A stretch of 64,000 nt of DNA from Hymenopus coronatus (GCA_030762935.1 CM060900.1:108838620-108902619), one strand, 5' to 3'; shown: positions 33,756 through 46,384, numbered from the stretch's first letter. Numbers and translations are program-made. Notes: generated by a model not told the origin, from the letters alone.

Positions 33756-34493
33756 GAACATCGCTTAAGCCTGCTGTTTACTTGTACGACAACAAAATGA
33801 ATGTATGTATAATGCAAGCTTATCCCCATTAACAAGCGTTTGTAAGTGTGGTTTGCATAAGAGCGAGTAGAGACATCCATGTGAATGCAACACAGCCTTT
33901 TTTTTTCCTTTACTTTTTTTATAAAACTGTTCGCCACAGAAGTTTAAATCTATCACTACAAGCAACACTCTGCAGTGTGTTCCCATGCCTTTTTGTTGGG
34001 AAAGGTGATAGAGCATTGGAAGTTTGCTTTTGGTTTCGTGAGACAGTTGTACACTGCTTTTGAAACTACAGCACCCTTCGATCCTACCTTCCTTTCTAAG
34101 GGCAAAAGCTTTCTATACCTGGAAGTCTTTTAGCAGCCCACCGTTTCATCCTATTGATATTTAAATGTGAATGAAGGCACTACCTCATTCGCCAAGTGTG
34201 TAGTGTGAGAACAAGGGAGAAACTGGTAGGCATGTACACATCCGCATTCTGGAAATGCATTCAACATATGTTTAGTCCTGGAGCTCCTGAAGGACGATTT
34301 TAATAGCTCACTTAACCACAATTTGATGTACAGTGCCTAATTTCGTCTGCACTTTAAATAACTTTTTGCTTATTATAAATTAAATGTTTTGTATAATGCC
34401 TGAAAATACTGTGAAAATGGCTTTTAATCTGTTGACGAGAAAAGTTCTAAGTCAAGACATATCAGCGTTTTTACTGCACTTCATTAACGCAGT
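33756..34493. other. No gene recognised
   Basis: Overlapping 60-80-codon frames on both strands near 33.77-34.06 kb lack start context and splice signals. No repeat was matched. Confidence 0.45.
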
Positions 34494-35174
34494 TTAAGGG
34501 GACCAGCCTGTGAAAATTGACCAACATTTTTGAAAATGTTGAATTTTGGAGTTTACCACGTCGTGGTCCTTGTAGATTATTATGACGAATTCATATTCAT
34601 CTACTTGCAATTTAAACACATATCGTGTGAGCTTTTAAATGGAAATTTTAATGGTAAAAATGACACATACATTTTCCAACACATGTAAATGTTCAAACTA
34701 CTCCTTGCGGTGCACATTTCAACCAATCGGTTTGATTTTTCTACCAGAGAACCTTAATATCATAATAAATAAAAATTATCCTATTAATTTTCAAAGTAAA
34801 TAAATTAATTATGTAATTGTATAAACAAAATTAATTAATCCAAAAATTAATGAAAAAGTATGAGCAAATAATTTATCATACCCTTTCCAACAGTAATATT
34901 TAATAGATTTGAAGCTCATCCGATAATTTTAAAGCGATATTCCTGGAATGTAAATATTACATTTTGTTACAAAATTATGAAAATGAAGCACAAGAAGCTG
35001 TCTCTTTTTTGTAGAGCAGTTAAGTAAACAACATTTTTTCTCAAAAACTACTAGATACATTTGTCTCAAAATTTCAGAATTATTTACACATAACAATACA
35101 GTTATGTGGTAAAAAATAAAAGTAATTTTTTAAGAAATATGAATTTGAAAATTTCACAGGTTGCGTCTCCTTAA
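34494..35174. mobile_element. TTAA-flanked MITE, 673 bp
   Basis: TTAA lies at both flanks (34494-34497 and 35171-35174). The terminal inverted repeat is GGGGACCAGCCTGTGAAAAT at 34498 versus GGAGACGCAACCTGTGAAAT from the other end. Alignment needs one inserted base and about two substitutions. The interior is AT-rich and non-coding. It is inferred to be a non-autonomous piggyBac-like element. Its ends begin GGGGAC like the 30.6-kb element, but the interiors differ. Confidence 0.78.
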
Positions 35175-35934
35175 ACAGTGGGTTTAAATCACGTCGGTGG
35201 CATTATTAGATTTTTTCGATAAAAATTCCCTACTAAATGCCTATAAAATAATTTTATAGTTGAAAAAGTTAAAAAACAAGAGCAATTAAAAATCATTATA
35301 AAACTAGTTATATAAAAAACTAGGGAAAACGCCAGAATAAAGTCATATCCTGAATATGATGAGAATTTTCTGTGGCTGCTAGAATGTTTTAAGAGTCTGG
35401 GAACTAAAATGCAAAATTTGAATTTTTGCTTTTGTTTTTTTGTTTTTAACGGAAAACGAGTTTTGTGATTCTGTGTGATTCATAATATACATAGTTTAAT
35501 AACATTTAAAATCCTTAAATCTTAAAAAGGAAACATTTAAATGCACTGTGTGTATACCTATTTAAACATTTGAGTTCCAAGCGTCTTTTATTAAAGGTTT
35601 TTAAAATCTCAACAAGTTTTGCTGACAAAGGGCATCACAGACTTCAGCTCAAGGAGTCCCAGGTCAAAAGACATACAATTGCAAATCAGGAAGCAAATTG
35701 GATGCGTCTAATGATGTAATGCAATGTACGTCATACGTTAGAACGCAAATTTCAATCACAGTTACTTACCCCCAACTACATTTTTCCAAATACATGCTCC
35801 TTTTTCTCAAAAGCTATAAACGTTTCAAGCCCGAAATTTGATGTGATATGCTCTATTATATGCACAGAACTAGAATTTTATTTTTAAATTTAATACACTT
35901 TATAAAAATTAGATATACATTTTGGTTCAATTTC
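35175..35934. other. No gene recognised
   Basis: AT-rich with no supported feature. Confidence 0.45.
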
Positions 35935-36205
35935 CAAATGGAAATGGAGGATTATTTATGGACGTACTTCTCAGCGCCCCATTCTATACTTTGCATGAAA
36001 GACCGCTTAATTTTACTCAGAGGCATCATTATCAGGCTAGAGGTTATGTTACGTGCCTTAAATATATGACACTTCCCTTCCGAAGGAAGCCATGCTAAGG
36101 ATTTTTACTCCCGAAAAAATCCATCGTCTTCCGCCGAGTTTGAACCCGCCACCTTGGGTATATGAAGTTAACATGGTAACATTACACCAGGAGGCCTACG
36201 ATTCA
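35935..36205 (-). mobile_element. SINE type D
   Basis: Reverse copy. The 3' part is GATTATTTATGGACGTACTT, then CCTTCCGAAGGAAGCCATGC and GAGTTTGAACCCGCCACC (complement of box B), ending at TAACATTACACCAGGAGGCC near 36200 (complement of box A, altered). The segment holding TTTACGACACG is deleted. Confidence 0.85.
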
Positions 36206-36221
36206 ATTTTCACATGGAAAA

Positions 36222-36915
36222 CATGTTGTGTTACATTCACATGACTTCCTCTACCTCTCGTTTATTAATGGTTATAAAAACTACTCTTACGAAAGCTTAT
36301 TTTTCTATTTCATTTTAATCGAAACAAAGCTTTGCAGGTGTTACACATTTCGTTGAAAATGCAAAGGGGATAGCGAAAGTCAAATGTTTAAGACCTGGAC
36401 ACTAAATACAGACCTTAAAATTCTATACCCTTTCCAAATGATTATGAGAAAAAATGTATGTCGAAAGGACTTTAAAACCAAAAATAACCGATATATTTCA
36501 ATGGCTGAATCCACAAAAGGGTTATGGAAAGTACATTCTGTGTTTAAATGTTCTGTGCAGTGCATTTTTGTTTATCGCTTCACGTTTACCAGTAATAAAA
36601 TAATGTACAAAATTCCTTCCCAATGAAAAGGGCTTCTCAGGTTAGTTTCAGTATGTTAATGTCTTTAATATATAGTATGTTAATAAAAAGCATTTATGCT
36701 AGTTTTTAAGAAAATTACAAATTTCAAAAAATGTTCCAAATAAAGTTTAGTTAGTGGGAAGATTTTATCCAAAATCTTGGTGTCGTATCGTTGGAAGTTA
36801 CTCAGCTTAAACTTTAAGGGACTTTAAAGCACGTATTTCCAGTAAAATCTCGATATCGAACGGGTGGAATACATAGTTCTATTATTTACTATACATAGTA
36901 GAGAATGCAAAAAGT
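36222..36915 (-). mobile_element. rpt1, shortened copy
   Basis: The right end is ACATGTTGTGTTACATTCAC at 36222, then ATGACTTCCTCTACCTC. It ends with CGAACGGGTGGAATAC and a degraded palindrome (CTATTATTTACTATACATAG, TAGAGAATGC) near 36870-36910. The GT tract has been lost. Confidence 0.8.
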
Positions 36916-37429
36916 TGTAGAACTAGAAATAGTATTTTTGGCAGTTTAATCTTAGTTCGGTGTTATGAGGTGGAAAGTTTTCTTAAATAGCAAAAGTGTT
37001 GGACCTCTGAAAAAATGAAACCTAAAGATATCAAATTCTTGTCCTTAACTAGCAAACTGTTAGAGAAGTTAAACTACCTTTTTGTGCAAACCGGAAAAAC
37101 ATATAAAAATTTAAAGCGAGGTGCAAGTATTTATGTTGACAATACGTAAATTGTGTTAAATTGATCGTAAATTACATTAAAAAGTTTCTTAGGCTAGCTG
37201 CACGCTTGTAATTACACTACTCTTAAAATGGAGGGGAATATTTTCTGCGTCAATGCAGTTAGGAAGCCTTCCGATGTGTACTCTTTAAGTCACAGCTGGA
37301 GCATGAACTTTTAGATTTTATCTTATTTTTAATACTTGTATTGAAATTATGTACTCGGTATAAACAAATCTATTGAGTAAACATGCATTTTGATCTCCTG
37401 ATAAAATAAAAATAGATAAAACGCACGTG
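36916..37429. other. No gene recognised
   Basis: No feature supported. Confidence 0.45.
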
Positions 37430-37790
37430 CGAGCGTCATGTATCCTTTATGTTAACAGTAGATCTCAAAAACGAAAAGCTGAAAAAAACAAAAAAACTAA
37501 TATTCAAGGGATGCAGGCAAAGCTTACTATAAAATTCTCCCCGCCCTAAAATACCCTTTACAGTTTTAATCTTCGTGATTATTTGGTTCTCAAACATGTC
37601 TTAACAGTTTTCATTAAAAATCATATGTTTAAAATATGAAAATGATGAACAAAATATGTGTTAAATTGAATTTGTATTCCACTAAATGCAACTTAGTTCC
37701 CGTTGAATTTTGTATAGTTGGGAGTCCTTAAAAGTTAGAAAAAAGAAGCTTTTCTTAGGAAAAAATGTAAGCAAAATTCTTAAGGGAGAA
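37430..37790 (+). mobile_element. Degraded rpt1 fragment
   Basis: ATCTCAAAAACGAAAAGCTG, AAGGGATGCAGGC and TAAAATACCCTTTACAG keep the rpt1 order but are heavily mutated. Confidence 0.55.
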
Positions 37791-39757
37791 CAGATTTTAA
37801 ATATCAGTACAATTTTATTGTAACTAAGTTACGAAATAAGTGCTTATATGTTTTGTCTATAAGTCTGTTAAATTTAAAGAATATTTAAATAAAATTCCAA
37901 TAAAATGTTAGGATAATCTTTTAGAAACCTAACAAAGCGAAGAGTAGCATTTTGTTTATAACCGTAAACAATTTCGAGCCCTAATCACAGGAATCTTGGA
38001 CATCATCATTTCAAAGTTGCAGTCACAAGTTTCTAAAGTTTTGGCCAATTTCAATTCATTTAAATGAGTGTTAAGTGCGGCAAATCATCATCGTCATTAT
38101 CGTCGTGGTTTTCTTCTTTCCATGGCAAGCATTAACCGGTTATGGTGCAGCTGGCGTTATTTATGCTTCCTTTAGTGCATTAGGTTGTTCAGAGAGGGAG
38201 AAATCTGGGTGGGCTACCATTAAAAAATCCATAGTTCATTCAACAGTAGAACATTTTAAAAGCGAGGTCGTAGACGATTGCTGTCTTTCATGCCATTGCT
38301 CCCTGTTTAGATAAACCCCCTTTTTCCCTAACCCCAAAACCATCCGACCAGAAGTGGGCACATCCGGCTGAGCTGGAGAAAGAAGAATGTTTATGACAGC
38401 ACTTCATGGTGATCTGAAGATCTTCATAAATTTCTCAGTTTAGAAAGGAGTTAAGTCTATGTTTGTGAACAAATGAATTCTGTAATATGTCTAACTGTAT
38501 TTACAGCAGAAGAACTGAATGTGAGAAATGAAAAGCATTTATATTAATTCGTTTATCTTGCAATGCCTTTCGACCAACGTACGATCTCTTTGATGCCATA
38601 TTCACAGTCAATGGTTTATTTTAATTTTTTTTCTTATATCCATTTTTATTCATATAATCTCTGCTTGGCTCGACTAGAGATCTAGGAAGCCTATTCTCAT
38701 GCATTTTCCTGTTCACTACTAGAGTTTAGTAGGCGTAAACATTGCGAAATTTGTGATCTGCGAATTATCTGAGAGCATAAAGAAGCGGTACAGTATCTAA
38801 AGCCGCATAATACGATATAAAACAAGTAATCTACTTCAGTGATTATACTGAAAGTAAAGCAAAAAAAAAAAAAAGACAAAGAATATTACATAAAATCCTT
38901 CTCGCATTTTGATCAATTCAAAGATTACACTGAATGTAAGCATTGCATCGTTCTTGCACTGTATTTAACTCGCCAAATTCCCTCTTATATTTTTTCTTAA
39001 GTAATTGAATTGGGATTTCAAACTCATGTTTGTTGCCATTAGATAATTATTCGGTTTCTAAATCATTTTAATGACAACAAACATTTAACCTCAATTAAAT
39101 GTTTAAAACACCAATAATGAAATTACTGTAATATTATGAAAGAAAAACTCGTTTTATGTACAATTTCAATTGTTACTCTGAAGTTCGATTACAGGAGCAT
39201 ATAGCATAGCTTTACCTTGACAGGTTGATTTGTGAACAAACAGAATTATCAGTACCTTTTGCAAAAGGTGTTCCGTCCACGCTCATTAAACATCGGATTT
39301 TTATGAGCTAAAATATAAAAACTATACATGCATTGTGCTGCTAAAATCTTTGACTAATGTCCTTTACTTTCGAAAATATGCCATTATCATGCAGTAGTTT
39401 TGTTAACTTTATGCTCAAACTTATTTTTATCTACATTGCTCATTAGATATAATTTCGGACGTAATTTGATTTGCGGTATGCAATGACCATTTCGTGCAGA
39501 TTCTGAGGTATAAGTTTGATATTTATCAGTTGACACAAATGTCTATTCTGAGAAGGATATTTCTACATCTACAGATGTTTTTGGGGAATGTTTCAAAACA
39601 CTAAATCTGGGGAAGCTTCTTCATGAAGCGCTACGAATAGTTATCTACAGAATACACGACTTTAATCTCAGGAATTCTCTCTAAAATACTGCACAATTTA
39701 GAGCTTAATTTTACTGAATAATTTAAAAGAGGAATCTATCTATCTGTCTATATCTAT
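37791..39757. other. No gene recognised
   Basis: A frame at 38075-38314 begins in a low-complexity ATC/GTC stretch and gives a hydrophobic run. It is not convincing as a gene. The rest is AT-rich. Confidence 0.45.
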
Positions 39758-39905
39758 ATAATCTGTGTCTTTGTTTCTAATTTCACATACACACACAAAA
39801 CGTTCTATCAAAATACTTCTATAGGGGCAATGTGGGTATCTCAAAACGTCTATTTCTGGTGAAAACTCTTCCTCTACCTAGCATAGGCAAGCTGAAAAAG
39901 TAAAA
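39758..39905 (-). mobile_element. rpt1 left-end fragment
   Basis: Ends in TTTCTGGTGAAAACTCTTCC, then TCTACCTAGCATAGGCAAG and the weak far arm. Only the last about 150 bp are recognisable. Confidence 0.55.
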
Positions 39906-40734
39906 GTCGAACAAATGTCAGCGATTTTAAACTGTTGCATCTCCGTAATTTTTTCCGTATGATTTTCGTTTTATCTACAGACTGATCATTTTTTCCCTTA
40001 TTTTATGGCTTCACAAATGCAACATACATTTAAAACAAGAGAAACTTATACAATGACTACGGTCGTGAGTTTAAGTGCTATAAAGTGTTATCTAAAACTA
40101 GTTTTGTTAGTGTCAAACTAAGCATTAGTATAGATTAGTAATTTATGTTTATTTAATAGTTGATGGATAAACGAGGTTCTACAGCAGGTTTTCTTCGATA
40201 TAGTAAACGGTTTACTATCCCAGCGTTAAAACAGAATTTCCAGGTTTACCAAGGGTTTAGTCAGTGTAAGCAACTAGATACACCGCGCGTTCAGCAAGTT
40301 TGCACCTAGCAGCCGGAAGTTTGGGTTCGTTTCTGTAACCGTGAGAACGGAAGCAGTGCTAAGCTACTTCGTCGCAAAGCAGGTTAATGTGATGAAGGTC
40401 TGCTGTAAAGAAAATAATAGTTTTACCCCATAGTCTACGCCAAATTTAAAATACATATTAATACTTATTTACATGTGGCATTATTCTATTATCCTTCTAT
40501 TTAATTCGATAAAAGCATATAATCAAACAAGATAAACACGTCAACATGCTTATCTTCCGTATTTGTAATTGGTTATATGGCTGACTGTCCTTAAAACAAG
40601 GCAATTACGAAAAAAGTACATTATAATAAATGTTTCTTTGTTTTAAGGGAACGGAATAAATGAGTCTGATATTTTTTAATTTGTGAGGGTTTAAAAGGGT
40701 TACTCAAGGTAAACATTTTAATCTAACACACATT
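39906..40734. other. No gene recognised
   Basis: No feature supported. Confidence 0.45.
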
Positions 40735-41237
40735 TTTACTTTCTCTATCACGTACCTGTATTCCCAAATTCGATTATGTGTTTTCAGATCCCCGAACATT
40801 CCCTTTAGTAAAAGTTATGGGTAATTGGAACTTCAAAGCAATAAGGAGGAGTAAACATTTCGGAAATGGCTAACTTCACATAAAATGAATTTGACATAAA
40901 TTATGTGTAATCCACAATTATTTTTAGTAAGGCATTATTTTTGCAAGAGTAATTCAAAATAAAGAGAATTTCAGAGGTTATTCCCAGAAAATTCAAATGT
41001 ATGTTTCATTAATCATCGAAATTTCTTAAATGTGTGGTGTTTTACCAAAATCGTACAGCCATTTTTCAGAAAATCAAAAATTTGCAAAAAAGAATCCATT
41101 TTAAGGATTTCCTGAAAATCTTTGTGTTGCATAATGTTGTGCTGAACATAACTACCAAGTTAAGTATTTAACCGACTTTTCGTTTTTGTGTTGTGCTGTT
41201 CACAGACGCACATGCACTTATACAGAGAATTTATCTA
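40735..41237. mobile_element. rpt1 fragments in opposite orientations
   Basis: Position 40735-40795 resembles a plus-strand left end (TTTACTTTCTCTATCACG, TATTCCCAAATTCGATTATG). Position 40800-41237 is a minus-strand interior (CATTTCGGAAATGGCTAAC, AATTCAAATGTATGTTTC, TAAGTATTTAACCGAC). The left end of the latter is missing. Confidence 0.65.
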
Positions 41238-41727
41238 AAATCTGATGCGGTACGTTCACACGAATTTCTCCACCGTCTAGCGTTTATTAGTGAGTGTATA
41301 AGTTATTCTTACTAAAGTTCGTTCTTCATCTACTTCATTTTAATTGAGATAAATCTTTGCAGGAATAGCTGCCTTACGCATTTAGTTGAAGATACAAGGG
41401 AAATAGCGACAGTCAACATTTTAAGAACTGATGGCTTAATACTGACCTAAAAATTCCAACCTGTTTCCATGTAATTGCAAGATACAACTGAATGTCGAAA
41501 GAAGTTTCAACGAATGAAACTATTGAACAATTTCAACCATCAATAATGGATATCTCAGAAATACTTTATGGAACAAATAAGACATTTGAAATAACTTGTG
41601 TTTTAAAGAGATGTTTCTGTGTAGTACGCTTTCGTCTATCGCCTAATGTTCACCAGTTATACAATATTATACAAAATACCTTCAGAATGTAGTGGACTCA
41701 ACCTGATTTCCCAGAGAAAACTAAAAA

Positions 41728-41732
<5 letters not shown>

Positions 41733-41769
<37 letters not shown>
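41733..41769. repeat. (CA)n microsatellite
   Basis: About 18 CA units inside an rpt1 copy, but not at the usual GT-tract position. Confidence 0.97.
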
Positions 41770-41926
41770 TTTGTCATATGTCGTTCTTTAATATTCTATG
41801 ATATTTTAATCAAAGTCAGTGGAGACATTTTTGAGAAAATAAAGATTTTGAAAAATGTTCCACATAAGGGGTAACTAGGGATGGGTAGAGTTTCTTGAAA
41901 ACACCCTTGTCTCATCTTTGAAATGA

Positions 41927-42217
41927 AAATGAAATGGAGTTTTATTTATGGACGCTCTTTAACTGCTGTGGTTCTCAGCGTCCCATTATATACTGGGCGT
42001 GAAAGATCACTTAATTTTGCTCAGAGGCCTCTTTATCAGACCTGAGGTTCTTTTTCGTGCCGTAAATATACGACACGGGACCAACGGCTTTACTTCCCTT
42101 CCGAAAGAAGCCATGCTAAGGAATTTTACTTCCGAAAGAATCCATCGTCCTACACCGGGTTTCAACCCGCAACCTTGGTATATGAAGTTAGCATTGCAAC
42201 TATTACCCACGGAGGGC
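41927..42217 (-). mobile_element. SINE type D nested in rpt1
   Basis: The fullest reverse copy: TGGAGTTTTATTTATGGACG, GTGCCGTAAATATACGACAC, TTCCCTTCCGAAAGAAGCC and CGGGTTTCAACCCGCAACC (complement of box B), then CAACTATTACCCACGGAG. The flanks CATCTTTG and CATCCTTGG may be a diverged target duplication from the rpt1 motif CATCCTTGGAAG. Confidence 0.9.
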
Positions 42218-42415
42218 GACACATCCTTGGAACAGGCCGAACTTAAATATCAAGTTTTATTTTTTTGACCTGCGCTGCTCATATACACATACGGACTTTT
42301 TAAGAAGATGCAGGGAGTCACAAGACTTGTATTTCCGGTGAAATCTCTGTATCAAAATTTTGAACAGTGTGCAGTACTTCCTCTATTTACTTTAGGTATA
42401 ATATATATGAAAACT

Positions 42416-44017
42416 TATGAGTCTTACGCTCTATCTAAATGATTACACTATACTTATTTGGGGGTCTTTAACGCAGGATTTCGTAACGGTTGTATGAGAT
42501 GTGTTTTAAAGAATCACATGTTCAGAATATTGAGTGACGCGCGTGTCTTGGCTTGGCTTGACCCTGAAAGCAACTAGTTGGAGGATTTAGCAGGTAAATG
42601 TACATTGACCTTTGAAGGGGAAAGTCGTTCTTTGACCTTGACGGTAAACAGCATCGCTGCAGGCGTTAGATCATCGTCATCACGGCAAACCGACTACCAC
42701 CGGTGCAAGAAAACAGACCTCATTTCACTCTCTCCAGAAGCGGATCAGAACATCGTGAATACCGCAGCATCTCGACCGGCAAAGTTTTACGATATCCAAA
42801 CTATTTAAGGAATAGATACGGCCCTCAGTGATTAACAAATGAGGAATGGAAATATTTTAACAATAAATTAATTTCACTACTTATGATTAAGACTCGGAAG
42901 TTCCTGACCTTTAAATTTGCCAAAATATACTGAAAATTACATAAAATTGAAATAGAGAACGTAAAAATAAATATGTTAATAGTTTGCGTTTTAATAGCCG
43001 ATTTATATAATGCATAAAGTGCTCGGTATTAGCCATAAATATCATCACATACGCCGTGTTAATATACATGTATTTCATACTCAGAGTTTTTATTTGAAAA
43101 TTAAGGATGTTGCCACCAACCAATGTGTTGAAAGATATGTACAGTAGACAGACATTATTTGGTCACATATTTTGTAAACAAAACTATATTGTAGAGGAAC
43201 CATGGAAGACATCAAGCTGCAATTTTGCAAAAATGTTAAATACGGTTAAGTGAATAGCTTCTGTGAGTTATTATCTTGGTTGAATTATTTTAAGGAATTT
43301 ATAAACATATTTATATATTTTGGGCAAATTAATTGCTTCATATCTAGGGATGCGTTTCTCAAGAACGAGCTAACCTAGAAACTTTAAATTTTTCGTGAAA
43401 CTAAGCTCATTCATATCTTTCAAATAGTAGAGGGTTCATAAATGTAAATTAAAAGTGTAGTAAGGAAAACGCTTTTGCAAAATTATCAGATGTATTACAA
43501 AATTACAGTTTTATTCTTGCTTATAGTTAAAGTAAGAAAAGTTATTACAGCATGTTGATGCTTACTTTTTAAATGTCACATGCAAGTTTGATATAGCTCA
43601 TTGTATACGAGTATATTCAGTAAAATTTTTCCTGAATAGAAACCGCATTTATTTAAAAGAGTATGTAGAAAAAAATATAAATATATTTAAATTTCTTAAA
43701 AAAACCTTTTGTGAAATTTCAGTAGATAACTTTTATGATTACGTCAATCATGATATGACTTGTAACGATATAATGCCTGTTTAAGGTATTCAACATCACG
43801 AGGCGACAATGATAACTGATGTAGCAATGACGTTATTGTGATAGTGTCAAGCGTTATATCGTGAAAGAACCAAGAGACATTTTCTGGTGATCTTGTGAAG
43901 TCGCAATGCAGGTACACAAGGCACAGAAAGAAACCGGCACTGTCTTGTTCCGTACACCGCATTCCTTACCGTTTGTAGGGTACTTTATTACGTCATGTTT
44001 TTATTTTATTGGCTGAT
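42416..44017. other. No gene recognised
   Basis: A 76-codon frame at 42578-42808 lies in slightly GC-richer sequence (CATCGCTGCAGGCGTTAG). It has no splice signals or family match and could be chance or a fragment. The rest is AT-rich. Confidence 0.4.
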
Positions 44018-44468
44018 ACTGTCGCCTTGCATGACGTCTGTAGTGGACCGAGATGGGGGACGCAGCGGCCGGGCGGTAGGCCAAGGCTCCCCGTGAGCTG
44101 TCGTGCCATGGAGTAAAACTGTCGCCTTGCCAGCTGCCTACCAAGCGGGAGACCTGGGTTCGATCCCCAGTACCGGCGTGGGGATTTTTCCCCCGCTGGG
44201 AGACCTGGACCGGGGTGCACTCAGCTTCGTGAGGTCCCTGGGGGACCAATTGAGGAGCTACTTGATGGAGAAGTAGCGGCTCCAGGTCGTGAGGACCGCA
44301 TTAACCGGCCGGGAGGGGCTCGAGGCGCTGACCACGTCTCACCCTCCAATACTGCACCCCATCCATGACGTCTGTAGTGGACCGAGATGGGGGACGCAGC
44401 GGCCGGGCGGTAGGCCAAGGCTCCCCGTGAGCTGTCGTGCCATGGAGTTATTGTTACTGTCGCCTTGC
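44018..44468 (+). mobile_element. SINE type E: truncated copy plus full copy
   Basis: GC-rich. The full unit at 44131-44455 has box B GGGTTCGATCCCCAG at 44157, GGGGATTTTTCCCCCGCTGG, GAGGTCCCTGGGGGACC and an 82-bp 3' part (44366-44447) with a TTATTGTT tail. The same 82 bp, identical by eye, occur alone at 44032-44113 with a TAAA tail. The 13-mer ACTGTCGCCTTGC lies before, between and after the two units (44018, 44118, 44456), as target-site duplications would. The frames of 60-90 codons across it reflect GC content only. Confidence 0.88.
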
Positions 44469-45268
44469 AGGTGAGTGTTCTATATCGAACCAATAGAGCG
44501 TACCTATGCTGGGTTTGTCAACTCATTCGCTAATAGGAATACCCACCTCCCTTAACTGGAAGTGAGATTAGGTAAGGTGTACTACAATAGTAAGCTACAA
44601 CCCCTCCTCCTTCCCCAATTAGTGACGGAGGGGCCAGCGGATATCAGAAGACACGCCCTATAAATTCCTACAGACAATCAGAAATTCGATGTCTTGTACT
44701 ATTTGTGCTCTGTGTAAGTATACATTTTAATGATACGCGAGCTAATGCCGAGTGGTTCTGGTACTGCACTTCCTCAGGAGAATGTGGCTATAAGGCATGT
44801 GTTGACAGCAACAGCTCTAGCGTTACCTGAGAGGGATTATGGCTCTACATTCAGCATATCAACACGGCTTACTAGGCTCTCGGAAAACAGATGAAGAGTG
44901 GAAATGTCAAACGTTCTAAGTGTCGTTTTTAATTTTTGGGGGGTTTTCTTTCCACAAGAACATTCCATATGCCCAGGCCCATATTCCTGTTCATGTTTCA
45001 AGTGCCAATTCGCGGATTAAGTAGCTCAATGATTCGTTAACAGCATAAGTCTAAGCTCCAACCAGTAATGACATCTAGTGTTCCAAGTGCCAGCGCGGCA
45101 GTCAACTTTTTGATTGCTGTGTTGTGAGCTTGCTACGCGTTCGTACATTATTAAGTATTAATTTTACAGTAAATAACAACATTTTTACATACGGTGGTAG
45201 AGTCAGTTAAAGCTTTAAATCCTTTTCATGTAGTTCCAATGGAAGAAAGTGGTTTCTTTGATTTGCAG
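44469..45268. other. No gene recognised
   Basis: Immediately upstream of the candidate exon. No earlier exon could be identified. Confidence 0.4.
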
Positions 45269-45548
45269 AATACCTATTACTGATTCACTGATAACATTAA
45301 ACAAGTGCAGAATGCTAAAAGTGTCACAATGTCATCCCTCTCATATAGCTATGAAAACCACTTACTCAACATTAGAACAGTGGAAGGTTTTAAAGAGAGG
45401 AAAACCAGCGGTTGATATAAAGCAAACTCTACTTCAGCTGAAGCATCAACCGCATTTGTGGGTTGAGAAAAAGGAAGATCTCTCAACCATGTTACCATTC
45501 CTTCCCGAAGAGCACAGAGTTTTACAAGACATTGAATTCTATCTCAGG
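45269..45548 (+). CDS. Candidate internal exon, protein unknown
   Basis: An open block of 280 bases bounded by a strong acceptor (TTTCTTTGATTTGCAG ending at 45268) and a fair donor (CTCAGG then GTAAGA, intron starting at 45549). Reading ATA CCT ATT from 45270 gives 93 codons without a stop, ending in a complete AGG codon, so the exon starts in phase 2 and ends in phase 0. The predicted segment is soluble, with clusters such as WVEKKEDL and LPEEHRVLQDIEFYLR. I do not recognise the family. The open frame has no ATG at its upstream edge, which fits an internal exon rather than a single-exon gene. It lies outside all repeats found here. No flanking exons were located, so it could be an isolated exon of a gene with long introns, a pseudogene fragment or chance. 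Confidence 0.4.
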
Positions 45549-46384
45549 GTAAGAGGTAAACAACTCAACCAATCTTCCATTCAGTGTTTTGTACTTTTCT
45601 CATTAATGGATACATTGTGCATAGGAAAATGATACATGTTACTACAAATAATTTTTGTACTATTTCTCTCAAAATCCTTAAATAAAATGTAACAACAGTT
45701 TGATTGACACTTGTAGCTGACTTTTTCATCGTACGGCACATAGAGCGTCCTTATTATCATTACCCTTTTCTCCTTCACCATTGTATCTTTGGCATAACAT
45801 TTATATACAAAATAATTTTGTAGTACAAAACTGCTCTCATACTGATTTTAGGCATAGATAATATGTTATATACGAACTTATATAGATGATTTTTTGCTTC
45901 TGAAAAATGTATAAAATGGTACTTTGAACGTTTGACATTTCCACTATTTAGATGCTCTCGTGCTATAGTGTTCGCAAAACTTAAAGCCTATGGAGCTTAT
46001 CCTACTAGCGCTGCTGCTTCTTGTATATACATCTTACTTGACTGGAACATTTTTCTTCATTAATTACACTCGGGTAAATATTAGAAAATTATAGATGTCA
46101 ATGTAATAATTAGACAGAGTTTTATTTTCTGATCATGGCCTTACAAGCTCGACGATACTTATAATGCGAGCTGTGCACCTTTTAATTTCACGTCGTTATC
46201 GTTACTCAACATCCATTGTAACGTTGATAGTCTGAAAAATAGCAATAAATCCTTCCTCACAATGCTTATCTCAAATACAAACATACAATGGAGCATGATA
46301 CACAAACCACGCAGTTTGAAAAGGAATGAGATAAAATTCAGTTGGTTTTCACAGTAGTGGTGTGTTATTTTAGTATTTAACTCA
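45549..46384. other. No gene recognised
   Basis: If the candidate exon is real, this begins its downstream intron. No next exon was found. Confidence 0.4.

Larger units (their letters stand above)
41238..42415 (-). mobile_element. rpt1 copy with SINE D insertion
   Basis: The right end is AAATCTGATGCGGTACGTTC at 41239, then CGAATTTCTCCACCG. The interior includes AATTGAGATAAATC, an internal (CA)n at 41733-41769 and AAGGGGTAACTAGGG. A SINE D follows, then AACTTAAATATCAAGTTTTA, and it ends near 42400 at GTGCAGTACTTCCTCTA. Confidence 0.8.

Noticed and set aside
38075..38314. Small membrane protein (hydrophobic N terminus)
   Set aside because: The hydrophobic run comes from an ATC/GTC-rich low-complexity stretch, and the frame shows no other coding feature.
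43320..43700. A third TTAA-type MITE
   Set aside because: The AT-rich texture is similar, but no inverted ends or TTAA flanks could be located.
44001..44493. Three to four overlapping frames of 60-90 codons as a gene
   Set aside because: All lie within the duplicated GC-rich SINE E and are parallel readings of the same repeat.
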